Counted from the first letter of the stretch, positions 6,484-14,159 are shown. The stretch is 14,258 nt of DNA from Myxococcales bacterium (GCA_003153055.1 PMBV01000477.1:3054-17311); one strand, 5' to 3'. Numbers and translations are program-made. Notes: a model not told the origin generated them from the sequence alone.

Positions 6484-8180
6484 GCTCGCCTCTTCTCCAC
6501 TACCAGATGGAACTCTTCGATCTTCTTGTCCAAAGTCGGCCGAGAGATGCCCAACAGCGCGGCGGCGCGGATCTTCTTGCCCCGCGCCTCGCGAAGCGCC
6601 TCGCTGATCGCGTCGCGCTCGAGCCTCGCGATGCGCTGAGCCAGCGTTGGCTTCTCGAGCCCCTGGCCCTCCTGAATCTCGAGCGGCAGCTGGAGCGCCG
6701 AGACCTCGAGCCCCGCGTAGAGCAACGACAGGCGCTCGGCCACGCCTCGTACCTCGCTCACGTTTCCCGGCCACTGGTAGTCGAGCACGAGCCGCCGCGC
6801 GTCTGGAGACAGCGTAGGGCTGGCCTTCTGGGCGGCCCGTGAGCGCTCCTGGGCGAAGTGCTCGAGGAGCTGGAGCACGTCTGGCTTTCGATCGCGCACC
6901 GCGACGGCCTCGAGCTCCATGCCTGTCAGCGCCCGGGCGAGCTCTGGATCGAGGACTCCCTTGGCGATGAGCTTCGTCACCGGCGCAGACGCGGTCACCA
7001 GCACTCGCACGTCCACCTGCTCCTCGCCTCCCTGGGGCGCTGGCGCCACCTTCCGGCTGACGAAGCGGCCGAGGCGCTCGGCGAGCGACCGCGGCAAGAG
7101 CTCGAGAGAGCGAAGCAAGAGCGAGCCACGATCAGCCTGGAGCAGGGCTGACGCTCGAGGCGGCACGCCAGGAGCACTGGTCCGCCCGAAGAGCAGCTCC
7201 TCGACCTGAGCGGTTGGCAGTCGACAGTCGACCACCACGAAGGGACCCAGCGCCCGAGCCGATCGGGTGTGAATGTAGCGCGCGAAGTGCAGCCGACCCG
7301 AGCCGGTCTCACCGACCAGCACCACGCTCTCGGCGCTCGCGGCGGCCCGACGAGCGACCTCGACGCTCTTGCGGAATGGCCGAGAGCTCCCCACCAGGGT
7401 CACCAGCGGGGCGGACGCGTCGGCCCGCGCTCGCACTGACGTCACCGCTTCTCCGGCCAGCCGACCCAGCGCGGCGATGACCTTGAGCTCTTCGACACCG
7501 AAGGGCTCGGGGCGCTCCGCGTAGAGGATCCCGAAGGGGGCTCCACCCGAGGCGATCAGGGGAGCGCACAGCACCCCGCGCACCCGCCCCGCCTCCTTCC
7601 GCTCCAGCGCCCCTCGGAGGAGAAACCGGGGCACCTCCACTGATTGGGCGCCTGTCACCGCGGCGGTCCTCAGCCCGTCTGAGCCGCCCATCATGGCCGC
7701 GGCCTTCTCGGCGTTGACCGCTCGCCCCAGCTCGTCGGCCGCCCGCCGGAGCACCATGGCCTCGCTGGTCGCCGAGATCAGCGCGACGCCAGCGTTGTAG
7801 AGCCCGGCCGCCGGGCCCGCGACGTCGATCAGCTCCTCGACCGGAGCGCCATGAACCTCGCCCTCAGCCTCGCGATCGGACAGCGACGCGGCGCTCGAGG
7901 GCTCGAAGACGACCGTCGACTCACCGATCTGCAGCCGATCGCCGGGCAACAGCATCAACTCGCCGTCGAGCTTCTCGCCGTTGACCAGGGTCCCGTTGCG
8001 GGACCCCAGGTCGGTCACCCGCGCCTGGCCGTCCTCGATCGACAGGCGCACGTGGCGCCGTGACACCTTCGAGTCTTCGAGCGCGATCGTGCACGAGGGG
8101 CTGCGCCCGATGAGCACGTCACCTGCCACCTCGTGGCGGCGACCAGCTTGCGGGCCTGTGAGGAGGAGCAGAGCTGCCAT
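6480..8180 (-). CDS. FHA-GAF-degenerate AAA+-Fis regulator, sigma54-activator-like
   Basis: This 566-residue protein has four regions. An FHA domain (about 20-93) carries IGRSPSC, SRRH and LGSRNGT for phosphothreonine binding. A GAF-like region covers about 120-255. A sigma54-activator-like AAA+ domain follows (about 259-490). A Fis-type DNA-binding helix-turn-helix lies at 521-557 (ISEALREARGKKIRAAALLG). The AAA+ core is eroded: Walker A reads GETGSGR, with Arg in place of the ATP-binding Lys; the GAFTGA loop that contacts sigma54 is absent; the Walker B region reads GSLLLRSLEL without the Asp-Glu pair; and the sensor II position reads GNVSEVR where GNVRELxN is usual. It probably binds DNA and phosphoproteins but should not remodel sigma54 polymerase. 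The ATG lies 15 nt after the DUF2314 gene, with GGAGAA upstream, and its stop overlaps the psuG start. The target is unknown. Confidence 0.88.
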   Translation of the reverse strand: MAALLLLTGPQAGRRHEVAGDVLIGRSPSCTIALEDSKVSRRHVRLSIEDGQARVTDLGSRNGTLVNGEKLDGELMLLPGDRLQIGESTVVFEPSSAASLSDREAEGEVHGAPVEELIDVAGPAAGLYNAGVALISATSEAMVLRRAADELGRAVNAEKAAAMMGGSDGLRTAAVTGAQSVEVPRFLLRGALERKEAGRVRGVLCAPLIASGGAPFGILYAERPEPFGVEELKVIAALGRLAGEAVTSVRARADASAPLVTLVGSSRPFRKSVEVARRAAASAESVVLVGETGSGRLHFARYIHTRSARALGPFVVVDCRLPTAQVEELLFGRTSAPGVPPRASALLQADRGSLLLRSLELLPRSLAERLGRFVSRKVAPAPQGGEEQVDVRVLVTASAPVTKLIAKGVLDPELARALTGMELEAVAVRDRKPDVLQLLEHFAQERSRAAQKASPTLSPDARRLVLDYQWPGNVSEVRGVAERLSLLYAGLEVSALQLPLEIQEGQGLEKPTLAQRIARLERDAISEALREARGKKIRAAALLGISRPTLDKKIEEFHLVVEKRRA

Positions 8181-8195
8181 CGGTAGGTTCTCCCG

Positions 8196-9386
8196 CTACG
8201 CCGGTCGCTCCGCCTGGAGCAAGGCCTCCATTTCCTCCGGGTCGAGCGTTCGACCCTCTCGGCTCAACCCCAGGGCGTTGACCTGGCTGTCGTCCACCTC
8301 GACGTGGGAGCCCTTGCGCCACTCCGTCGAGCTCTGACCGCCGTCGACCAGCCGGCCCAGCAAGCTCCCCTCGTCCCACTGCACCACCTCGACCCACAGC
8401 AGCTCCTCGCTCACCTCGCCCTTCTCTCCGTCGGGGTGCACTTCGAAAGGGGCGCGCACCTGGAAGGTGAGCGGCTCCATCAGGCCTCGACGCTGAAACC
8501 GGGCCTTGAACGAGGAAAGGAGGCGCTCGGCCATCTGCTGGAGCGAGCGGGCCTCCGCTTCGCTCTCCTCCTCGAAGCGATCGCGGTAGTGCACCAGGAT
8601 CTCACCCATCGCGTGCTTTCCCTCGTCGGTGACGACGGTGAGGAAGGTCGACTCGTGCCCCTCGAAGGCCTCGGGGTCGCTGTTGCCGTAGAGGGTCGTC
8701 CGGCCCTCCTCGGCGGGGACCAGGGTGAAGGCGCGCCCGACGCTGGTCGAGACCACCTGACGTACCTGCGGCCCCTGCCCGAAGGAGAGATCGGTGCACA
8801 GCTCGTGGAAAAACGTCTCGGCCGCCGGGAGGTCGTCCTCGGCGATCGCGAACATCTCGACCTCTGGGCTCTTGAACTTCGACAGCCCATGGGTGTGCAC
8901 CCACATCCTCCCGCCCTCGCCGAACTCCATCGCGTGAATCGTCACGTGATCTCGAATGTCGAAGTCGAGCTCGGTGATCTCCTCGATGTCCTGAGGAGAG
9001 TGGAGCTTGAAGGCCGTCACGTCGATGGCCACGCCCTCGACCAGCTCGACGAGGAGCCGCACCGTCCACAAGGCCTCGAACACCGCCACCGAGGGTTGCG
9101 GCTGGCCCGGCTCGAAGGAGACCCGGTAGAAGCCGCGCGCCTCCTTCAGCTTCTCGCGAAGCTCGGGCGTGCCGCTGAGGAGATCGGGCGTCCACCCCAG
9201 GGGCTCGAACCTCGACTCGAACTTGACGTCGACCCTCGAGCTATCGGCTCGCACCGAAAAGAGAACCCCCTCCTCGTCGAAGACCAGGGTCACGTCGTCT
9301 GACTCGAAGGCCCGGGTGACGGCCTCGCGCTCGATGGGCGCGGTCTTCTCGGTGGCGACGATGTAGGTCTCGCGCAGCGTGCTCAC
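8196..9386 (-). CDS. DUF2314-domain protein of unknown function
   Basis: The 396-residue protein starts at a GTG that overlaps the kinase stop by 4 nt (GTGA), giving MSTLRETYIVATEK. A longer open frame to 9500 lies inside the kinase gene and is rejected. The last 100 residues (about 304-372) resemble DUF2314: LTFQVRAPFEV, then LLWVEVVQWDEGSLLGRLVD, then GSHVEVDDSQV. The N-terminal two thirds include MWVHTHGLSKFKSPEVEMF (161-179), a pattern I associate with DUF4026-like regions that sit upstream of DUF2314 in other proteins. It is acidic with no signal peptide or membrane segment, so probably cytoplasmic. DUF2314 has no established biochemical role that I know of. Its coupling to the kinase upstream and the FHA regulator downstream suggests a shared process. 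Confidence 0.85.
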   Translation of the reverse strand: MSTLRETYIVATEKTAPIEREAVTRAFESDDVTLVFDEEGVLFSVRADSSRVDVKFESRFEPLGWTPDLLSGTPELREKLKEARGFYRVSFEPGQPQPSVAVFEALWTVRLLVELVEGVAIDVTAFKLHSPQDIEEITELDFDIRDHVTIHAMEFGEGGRMWVHTHGLSKFKSPEVEMFAIAEDDLPAAETFFHELCTDLSFGQGPQVRQVVSTSVGRAFTLVPAEEGRTTLYGNSDPEAFEGHESTFLTVVTDEGKHAMGEILVHYRDRFEEESEAEARSLQQMAERLLSSFKARFQRRGLMEPLTFQVRAPFEVHPDGEKGEVSEELLWVEVVQWDEGSLLGRLVDGGQSSTEWRKGSHVEVDDSQVNALGLSREGRTLDPEEMEALLQAERPA

Positions 9387-9994
9387 AGGTGCTTCTCGAT
9401 CTGTCGAAGGAGGTCGACCCGGTCGACCAGGTTGGTCAAGTAATCCAGCGTATTGGTGGGCAACACCAGCACCGGGCTCATGGTGTACCGGCTGATCCAA
9501 TCTTCATACAAGCCATTGAGGCGGGTGAGGTACCGAGCCCGAATGCCCTGCTCCATCTTTCGGCCCCGGAGCCTGATCCGCTCCTTCAAGATCTTCACCG
9601 GGCAGCGGAGGTAGATCATCAGATCAGGCGGTCGCAGACTCTGGGCAATCGTCTCGTACAGCTCCCAGTAGGTCTGCCAGTCACGCTTGTCGATGGTCCG
9701 CTGAAGGTGGAGGTTTTTGGCGAAGATCTCGGCGTCCTCGTAGATGGTTCGATCCTGAATCGCCGTGCCGGGCTCGCGCTCCAGTGCCCGATGGAGCCGG
9801 AGCTTGTGGGTCAGGAAGAAGAGCTGGCTCTTGAACGCCCAGGTCTTCATGTCTCGATAAAAGTCCGCCAAGTAGGGGTTTTGATCGTTCGGTTCGTAGA
9901 ACGCCGACACGCCGTACCGACTGCACAGAAACGAGGTGAGCTCGGTCTTTCCTGCGCCGATGTTGCCCGCGATGGCGATGAACTTGAGGGGCAC
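9383..9994 (-). CDS. Deoxynucleoside kinase (deoxyadenosine/deoxyguanosine kinase family)
   Basis: This 203-residue protein matches the usual length of bacterial deoxynucleoside kinases. The GTG at 9994 is chosen because GGAGAG lies 6 nt upstream and the Walker A motif GNIGAGKT then falls at residues 10-17. YEP (Glu34) is the substrate-binding stretch, QDRTIYEDAEIFAKNL (80-95) contains the DRS-like motif with Asp81 and Arg82, and RLRGRKMEQGI (141-151) is the arginine-rich LID. The enzyme phosphorylates the 5'-hydroxyl of deoxynucleosides in salvage; base preference cannot be read reliably here. An open frame continues upstream to 10165, but those residues do not fit the family and would overlap the divergent gene. 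It is the first gene of the minus-strand run, so the promoter should lie in or near 9995-10067, where I see no convincing boxes. Confidence 0.92.
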   Translation of the reverse strand: MPLKFIAIAGNIGAGKTELTSFLCSRYGVSAFYEPNDQNPYLADFYRDMKTWAFKSQLFFLTHKLRLHRALEREPGTAIQDRTIYEDAEIFAKNLHLQRTIDKRDWQTYWELYETIAQSLRPPDLMIYLRCPVKILKERIRLRGRKMEQGIRARYLTRLNGLYEDWISRYTMSPVLVLPTNTLDYLTNLVDRVDLLRQIEKHL

Positions 9995-10067
9995 GTGATG
10001 CTCTCCTACTCCAGCGATCGCGGGAAGTGATGCAGTTTCGGCAGCGACGTGTCGCCCGGCGCCCGTC

Positions 10068-10811
10068 ATGGTAAAGCCGCACCCCGTGGCGCGACGTGCC
10101 TTGCTCTTCTCCCTGCTGTTGGGCGCCTGCCTCGATGGCGGCGAGAGGCACGTGCGCGAAGGCAACCGAGCTGCTCAGGCTGGTCGGCTGGAGGAGGCCC
10201 GCTCGGCCTACGCGGCGGCGCTCGAGGCCCACCCTCGCGACGTCAGGGCCCGCGTGCTCCTGGCGAATGTGCTGGCCACCCTCCACGACCTGCCGGCCGC
10301 TCGTTCCGAATACACCACGGTGCTCGCCCACGACGGTGACAATGCCGGCGCCCGGGTCGGCCTGGCTCGCCTCACGCTCGGTGAGGGCGACGCCTCCGCG
10401 GCCCTCGACCTGCTGGCGCCCCTCGCCCCCCAGCCCGAGACCCGGCTGCTCCGAGCGAGAGCCCTGATCGCCCGGGGGCAGGCCGGAGACGGCGCGCAGG
10501 CACTCCTCGAGCTCAAGGACGATCGCTCCACGGAGGCGACCTACCTCAAGGGAGCCGCGCTGGTGCTCGATCGACGCTTCGCCGAAGCCCAGGCGACACT
10601 CGAGGGCCTCGAGCGTCTCTCCGCGCCCTTCGCTCGGTACGGCATGGCTCGGGTCGCGGCGGCACAGGGTCGGGCCGCCGACGTGCTGTTGCACCTGAGG
10701 GCCACCAGGGCAGCGCAGGGGCCAGCCTGGGACGCCGCGGCCGTGGCAGCCGACCCCGCCTTTGACTTCTTGCACGACTCGCCCGACCTTCAGCCCTTGC
10801 TCGCCAAGTAA
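10068..10811 (+). CDS. TPR-repeat lipoprotein
   Basis: A 247-residue protein with a basic N-region and hydrophobic stretch ending in SLLLGAC, a clear lipobox with Cys21 as the lipid site. The mature part is alpha-helical and Ala/Leu/Arg-rich, with tetratricopeptide-like units: EGNRAAQAGRLEEARSAYAA, ARVLLANVLATLHDLPAARS, then ARVGLARLTLGEGDASAAL and later degenerate units. Such proteins usually act as scaffolds in the envelope. It is the first gene of the plus-strand run and is divergent from the deoxynucleoside kinase across 73 nt; the PlsC-type gene follows after 3 nt. No clear ribosome binding site is visible. The precise role is unknown. Confidence 0.82.
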   Translation: MVKPHPVARRALLFSLLLGACLDGGERHVREGNRAAQAGRLEEARSAYAAALEAHPRDVRARVLLANVLATLHDLPAARSEYTTVLAHDGDNAGARVGLARLTLGEGDASAALDLLAPLAPQPETRLLRARALIARGQAGDGAQALLELKDDRSTEATYLKGAALVLDRRFAEAQATLEGLERLSAPFARYGMARVAAAQGRAADVLLHLRATRAAQGPAWDAAAVAADPAFDFLHDSPDLQPLLAK

Positions 10812-10814
10812 CCA

Positions 10815-11570
10815 ATGCTCAGGAACCTCTTCTGTATCGTCTTCGCCGTGGTTTGGACGTCGATCTACTTTCCGGTGGTGTGCATCGCCATGCTGGTGAC
10901 GCTCGACCGCTCGGCCTCGATGCGGTTCGTCAAGGGGCCCTGGGCTCGGGGGTTGCTCTGGGCCGGGGGGGCGCGCCTGGAGGTCATCGGTGCCGAGAAT
11001 GTGATCTCCGATCGACCTCACATCTTCGTGTCGAACCACCAGTCGACCATCGACATCCCCACGCTCTTCGCCGCGATCCCCTCGGACTTCCGCTTCGTCG
11101 CCAAGAAGGCCCTGATGTACGTGCCGTTCATCGGCTGGTACATGTGGCTCGCCCGCTTCGTGTTCGTGGATCGCGCGAGGCACACCGAAGCGGTCGCCTC
11201 GATGGACAAGGCGGCCTCGCAGATTCGCGGAGGCATCAGCATCGCGGTGTTCCCCGAGGGGACTCGCTCGGAGACGAGACACGTGATGCCCTTCAAGAAG
11301 GGCTCGTTTGCCCTGGCGATGAAGGCCGGCGTCCCCCTGGTGCCGGTGGCCATCGAAGGCTCGGGCCTGCTGATGCCGAAGAACTCCTGGAACATCACCC
11401 CGGGGCCCATTCGCGTGCTGATCGGCAAGCCCATCGACCCCGCCCAGTTCGGTGACGATCGAGACGCGCTCCTCAAGGCGGTTCGTGACGCCGTGGTCGA
11501 GCAGAACCTGGCGCTCGGTGGCCTCGGTGCCAGCGTCAAGGCCGCCTCCCGCGCGGAGGCAACTGGGTGA
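10815..11570 (+). CDS. 1-acyl-sn-glycerol-3-phosphate acyltransferase (PlsC family)
   Basis: A 251-residue protein with an N-terminal membrane segment (about 5-30) and the acyltransferase motifs in order: NHQSTID (74-80, catalytic His75 and Asp80), FVFVDR (115-120), FPEGTRS (146-152), and VPLVPVAI (173-180). PlsC enzymes add a second acyl chain to lysophosphatidate at the cytoplasmic face of the inner membrane, yielding phosphatidate for phospholipid synthesis. Paralogues act on other lipids, such as ornithine lipids, so the exact acceptor is uncertain. It lies 3 nt after one TPR lipoprotein gene, and its stop overlaps the start of the next by 4 nt (GTGA), so the three are probably cotranscribed. 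Confidence 0.92.
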   Translation: MLRNLFCIVFAVVWTSIYFPVVCIAMLVTLDRSASMRFVKGPWARGLLWAGGARLEVIGAENVISDRPHIFVSNHQSTIDIPTLFAAIPSDFRFVAKKALMYVPFIGWYMWLARFVFVDRARHTEAVASMDKAASQIRGGISIAVFPEGTRSETRHVMPFKKGSFALAMKAGVPLVPVAIEGSGLLMPKNSWNITPGPIRVLIGKPIDPAQFGDDRDALLKAVRDAVVEQNLALGGLGASVKAASRAEATG

Positions 11571-12901
11571 GGCTCGGCTCTTCGACGGCAGTGGCCCTGA
11601 GCCTCGCTGGGTGCTTCGCCACCACCCACTCCTCGGAGCACCAGCTCTCGAAACGTGATGAAGCGCTGGTGGCGCTCCAGCGCGGCGAGGGGGCCCGGCA
11701 GGTCGCCACCCTCGAGTCCCTCTTCGCGGAGCATCCCCAGGATCTCCAGCTCGCCCGCATGGTGGCCGAGGCCCACGTTCAAGCGGGCTCTGGGTCGGCG
11801 CTGCTCGATCGGCTGAGGGCCGTCGACACCTCCACCTCTCACTACATGCAAGGGCTGGTGCGCTTCTCCCGAGCGGCCGAGGCTGGGACCCAGGCCGTCT
11901 CCGAGTTTCGTCGCGCCGCCGAGCTCGACCCCGCCGAACCTGAGCTCCACTACCGCCTCGGGCTGGCCTTGCTCGAGTCGGAGCAATACGAGCCCTCCCT
12001 CGGGCCCCTCAAGACAGCCACGACGCTGGCCCCCGAACGCGCCTCGTGGCAGCTCCCGCTGGCGAAGGCCCTGGCTCGCTCCGGCGATTCGCGGGGAGCC
12101 GTGGGTGCCATTCGTGCCGCGGTGCTGGGAATGCCCACGGTCTCCGACGTCAAGGTCGCGCGATCGCTGATGGAGCAATTGACCGATCCCTTCGCCGAGG
12201 TGCCTTCGAATGCCCGCCCACGGGTCGAGAAGGCGCTCCAGTGGCTCGAGGTCGGCGACGTGCCCCAGGAAGCCATCGTCGTGCTGGAGGAGCTCCTCCA
12301 GGACTACCCCGATCTCGCCGCCGTCCACGCACTGCTCGGGCTGGCCTACGCCCGCCTCGACGACACAGGCCGCGCAGTCGATGAGCTCAAGAGCGCCATC
12401 GAACGGGCACCTTCCGACGGCAAGAACCACCTCTACCTCGCCCAGCTCTACCTCGGGCGGCAGAAGGCCAAGGCTGCCGAGGAGCACCTCCTGGTGGCGG
12501 TGGACCTCAACCCCGTGCTCGACGAGGCGTGGGCTCGCCTGGGAGACTTGGCGCTCGATCGGCTTGATTACCTCTCGGCTCGCCAGAGGTTCCAGGTGGC
12601 CAAGAGCTTGGACCCCGAGAATCTGCCGGTGCGCGGGAAGCTCGCCCTGGTGTACCAGAAGGAACAGAACTGGCCCGCCGGCGACCAGGAGCTTCGGGCC
12701 CTGCTCGAGAAAGACCCCGAGAACGTCGTCTACATGCTTCGGATGGGCGTCCTGCACACCGAGAGATTCATGGCCTCGAAGAGCCGCGTCGACCGAGACG
12801 CCGCCGCGCAGGAGGCCTCCCGCTGGCTCAAGAAGGTCCTCGAGCTTCAGCCTGAGAATGCGCTGGCGTCTCGAGCGCTCGCACAGGTCAAAGCCCGCTG
12901 A
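11567..12901 (+). CDS. TPR-repeat lipoprotein
   Basis: The 444-residue product starts at a GTG overlapping the PlsC stop. The signal MRLGSSTAVALSLAGC has a classical lipobox L-A-G-C with Cys16 as lipid site. Two blocks of tetratricopeptide repeats follow: about 92-187 (SEFRRAAELDPAEPELHYRLG, then SLGPLKTATTLAPERASW) and about 220-440 (AVHALLGLAYARLDDTGRAV, NHLYLAQLYLGRQKAKAAEE, EAWARLGDLALDRLDYLSAR, LKKVLELQPENALAS). TPR lipoproteins assemble protein complexes at the envelope, for example in pilus, polysaccharide or outer-membrane assembly, but nothing here selects one system. It is about twice as long as the TPR lipoprotein two genes upstream, with no obvious sequence identity beyond the repeat type. 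Confidence 0.87.
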   Translation: MRLGSSTAVALSLAGCFATTHSSEHQLSKRDEALVALQRGEGARQVATLESLFAEHPQDLQLARMVAEAHVQAGSGSALLDRLRAVDTSTSHYMQGLVRFSRAAEAGTQAVSEFRRAAELDPAEPELHYRLGLALLESEQYEPSLGPLKTATTLAPERASWQLPLAKALARSGDSRGAVGAIRAAVLGMPTVSDVKVARSLMEQLTDPFAEVPSNARPRVEKALQWLEVGDVPQEAIVVLEELLQDYPDLAAVHALLGLAYARLDDTGRAVDELKSAIERAPSDGKNHLYLAQLYLGRQKAKAAEEHLLVAVDLNPVLDEAWARLGDLALDRLDYLSARQRFQVAKSLDPENLPVRGKLALVYQKEQNWPAGDQELRALLEKDPENVVYMLRMGVLHTERFMASKSRVDRDAAAQEASRWLKKVLELQPENALASRALAQVKAR

Positions 12902-12919
12902 AGGCGCTACACTGCCCAG

Positions 12920-13540
12920 GTGACCGACTCACCCCCACCCTCCTCGCGCGCTCAGGAGCCAGGGCGGCCGCCTAAGAGCTCGACCCCGAGCATCCAGCCG
13001 GTTCGCAACGCCGCTCGGCCCCAGGCGCAGCCCACGGGCCCCTCGAGTCGCAAGGCCCCTCAGGGAGCGCTCAAGGAGCGGGCCGCCGACGCGGTGCTCA
13101 ACGCCTTCGCCATCGTGGGCGAGCTGGTCGACGACGTCCAAAACGCCGACAGGTTCTTCAAGTACAAGGCGCTGGTTCTCGTGCTCTGGCTCGCGTCGGC
13201 CGTCGGAGCATTCGGCGTCGCCTGCCCCGCCAGTGGGCCACGCAACACCATCAGGGCCCACTTGGTCGTGGCTGGCGATGCCTCCTCGCCCGTCTACATG
13301 GTGAAGAATGAGAGCGGAGAGCTGTGGCAGGACGTCGAGATTCTCGTCAACGGGCGTTACCGCAGCACGCTGGCGCAGCTCGATGCGGCGGGCAGCTTGA
13401 CCATCTCCTCGGCCGTCATCTTCGACTCCTCGGGGAACAGGGCCCCGAGCTCGATGCGAGTCACGGAGATCGAGGTTCGGGTGACCGAGCCTGAGGGCGC
13501 CGCTGTGCTGCTCAAGGGCGGTGAGGTTCAGCGGGAGTGA
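12920..13540 (+). CDS. Single-pass membrane protein of unknown function
   Basis: A 206-residue protein starting at GTG, 18 nt after the TPR lipoprotein gene. Residues 1-48 are Pro/Ser/Arg-rich and probably disordered. An amphipathic stretch (50-80) precedes one membrane helix (about 83-103, ALVLVLWLASAVGAFGVAC). The C-terminal 100 residues contain VYMVKNESGELWQDVEILVN and look like a small beta-rich domain that would lie outside the membrane. No family was recognised. It is the last gene of the plus-strand run, which suggests a role with the lipoproteins and acyltransferase. No strong ribosome binding site precedes the GTG, so the start is provisional. Confidence 0.75.
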   Translation: MTDSPPPSSRAQEPGRPPKSSTPSIQPVRNAARPQAQPTGPSSRKAPQGALKERAADAVLNAFAIVGELVDDVQNADRFFKYKALVLVLWLASAVGAFGVACPASGPRNTIRAHLVVAGDASSPVYMVKNESGELWQDVEILVNGRYRSTLAQLDAAGSLTISSAVIFDSSGNRAPSSMRVTEIEVRVTEPEGAAVLLKGGEVQRE

Positions 13541-13574
13541 GGGTCCTGTCGGCCCTCCTTCGCACCAAACTCGA

Positions 13575-13616
13575 CGGCCACCCATCTGCCCATGATTCAG
13601 GGGAGAGAGGTGGCCG
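13575..13616. terminator. Possible bidirectional hairpin between convergent genes
   Basis: CGGCCACC (13575-13582) and GGTGGCCG (13609-13616) are perfect reverse complements around a 26-nt loop. The hairpin lies between the convergent membrane-protein gene and rplQ. There is no T-run on either side, so termination would depend on Rho or on the stem alone. This is a weak call based on position and symmetry. Confidence 0.3.
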
Positions 13617-13658
13617 AAGACACAGCGTGCTGTTTGCTCTCCGGCCCCACTCGCGCGA

Positions 13659-14060
13659 CTACTTCGTCTCGGGAGCGGGGGTAGCGGGAGCCGCCTCGGC
13701 AACGGGCCGATCGACCAGTTCGAGGATCGCGATCTCGGCGGCGTCGCCTCGGCGATACCCGCCGCGCATCAGCCGCGTGTACCCACCTGGGCGCGAAGCG
13801 TAACGGTCCTTCAGCTCACCGAAGAGCTTCTGCAGAAGGACGCGATCTTTGACGATGCGCTGCGCAAGGCGAACGTTGTGGACGCCACCCTTCTTACCGA
13901 GGGTGATCACCTTCTCGGCGAGCTTGCGGGCTTCTTTGGCCTTCGGCACGGTCGTCGTAATGCGCTCGTGCTCGATGAGCGAGGTCACCATGTTCTTCAA
14001 CATGGCCAACCGGTGTGCCGTCGTGCGCTGCAGCTTGCGGTGTCCGACCTTGTGTTCCAT
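13659..14060 (-). CDS. rplQ: 50S ribosomal protein L17 (bL17)
   Basis: The 133-residue protein opens with MEHKVGHRKLQRTTAHRLAM, the bL17 signature, and contains LIEHERITTTVPKAKEARKLAEKVITL and the conserved end GGYTRLMRGGYRRGDAAEIAILELVD. It is a large-subunit protein located near the peptide exit tunnel. An AGGAG site lies a few bases before the ATG. A short Ala/Pro-rich tail (PVAEAAPATPAPETK) extends beyond the core. It follows rpoA as in most bacteria, but across an unusually long gap of 123 nt. Confidence 0.98.
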   Translation of the reverse strand: MEHKVGHRKLQRTTAHRLAMLKNMVTSLIEHERITTTVPKAKEARKLAEKVITLGKKGGVHNVRLAQRIVKDRVLLQKLFGELKDRYASRPGGYTRLMRGGYRRGDAAEIAILELVDRPVAEAAPATPAPETK

Positions 14061-14132
14061 TGCGTGCTCCTGAAACCAGCCGGCCGTGCGAGGTACCGGA
14101 TGGACATAACCGCCAACATCGGCAGTTTTGCT

Positions 14133-14159
14133 CCGCCGTAGGCACCACGCCCACGGCGG
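14133..14159 (-). ncRNA. Strong GC hairpin in the rpoA-rplQ gap
   Basis: On the minus strand CCGCCGTGGGC (14159-14149) pairs with GCCTACGGCGG (14143-14133) to give an 11-bp stem with a 5-nt loop. One pair is a G-U wobble in this orientation but an A-C mismatch on the plus strand, which favours function in the rpoA-rplQ transcript. AGCAAAACTG follows the stem, so there is no U-run and it is not a classical intrinsic terminator. Possible roles are an attenuator, an RNA processing or stability element, or a binding site for ribosomal-protein feedback control. Confidence 0.5.

Noticed and set aside
5401..6639. 412-codon open frame on the plus strand
   Set aside because: It is antisense to psuG and part of the phosphomevalonate kinase gene. 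No family resemblance.
6484..6774. N-terminal extension of psuG up to 6774
   Set aside because: The extra 97 residues overlap the regulator's HTH region in another frame and do not match the PsuG family, which starts close to MKLRYSAEVAAARR.
9387..9500. Upstream start for the DUF2314 protein at 9500
   Set aside because: It would overlap the kinase gene by over 100 nt, whereas the GTG at 9386 gives a typical 4-nt coupling overlap.
9995..10067. Sigma54 (-24/-12) promoter before the deoxynucleoside kinase operon
   Set aside because: A GG-N10-GC spacing can be found on the minus strand, but the surrounding bases match the TGGCAC/TTGC consensus poorly. Such matches are frequent by chance in this GC-rich DNA.
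9995..10165. Upstream start for the deoxynucleoside kinase at 10165
   Set aside because: The family N-terminus begins a few residues before the Walker A motif. The GTG at 9994 has a good ribosome binding site, and the longer version overlaps the divergent gene.
9681..11282. 533-codon open frame on the minus strand
   Set aside because: It overlaps the deoxynucleoside kinase in another frame and runs antisense to the TPR lipoprotein and the acyltransferase. It has low-complexity composition and no motifs.
11018..12757. 579-codon open frame on the minus strand
   Set aside because: It is antisense to the acyltransferase and the second TPR lipoprotein, both strongly supported on the plus strand.
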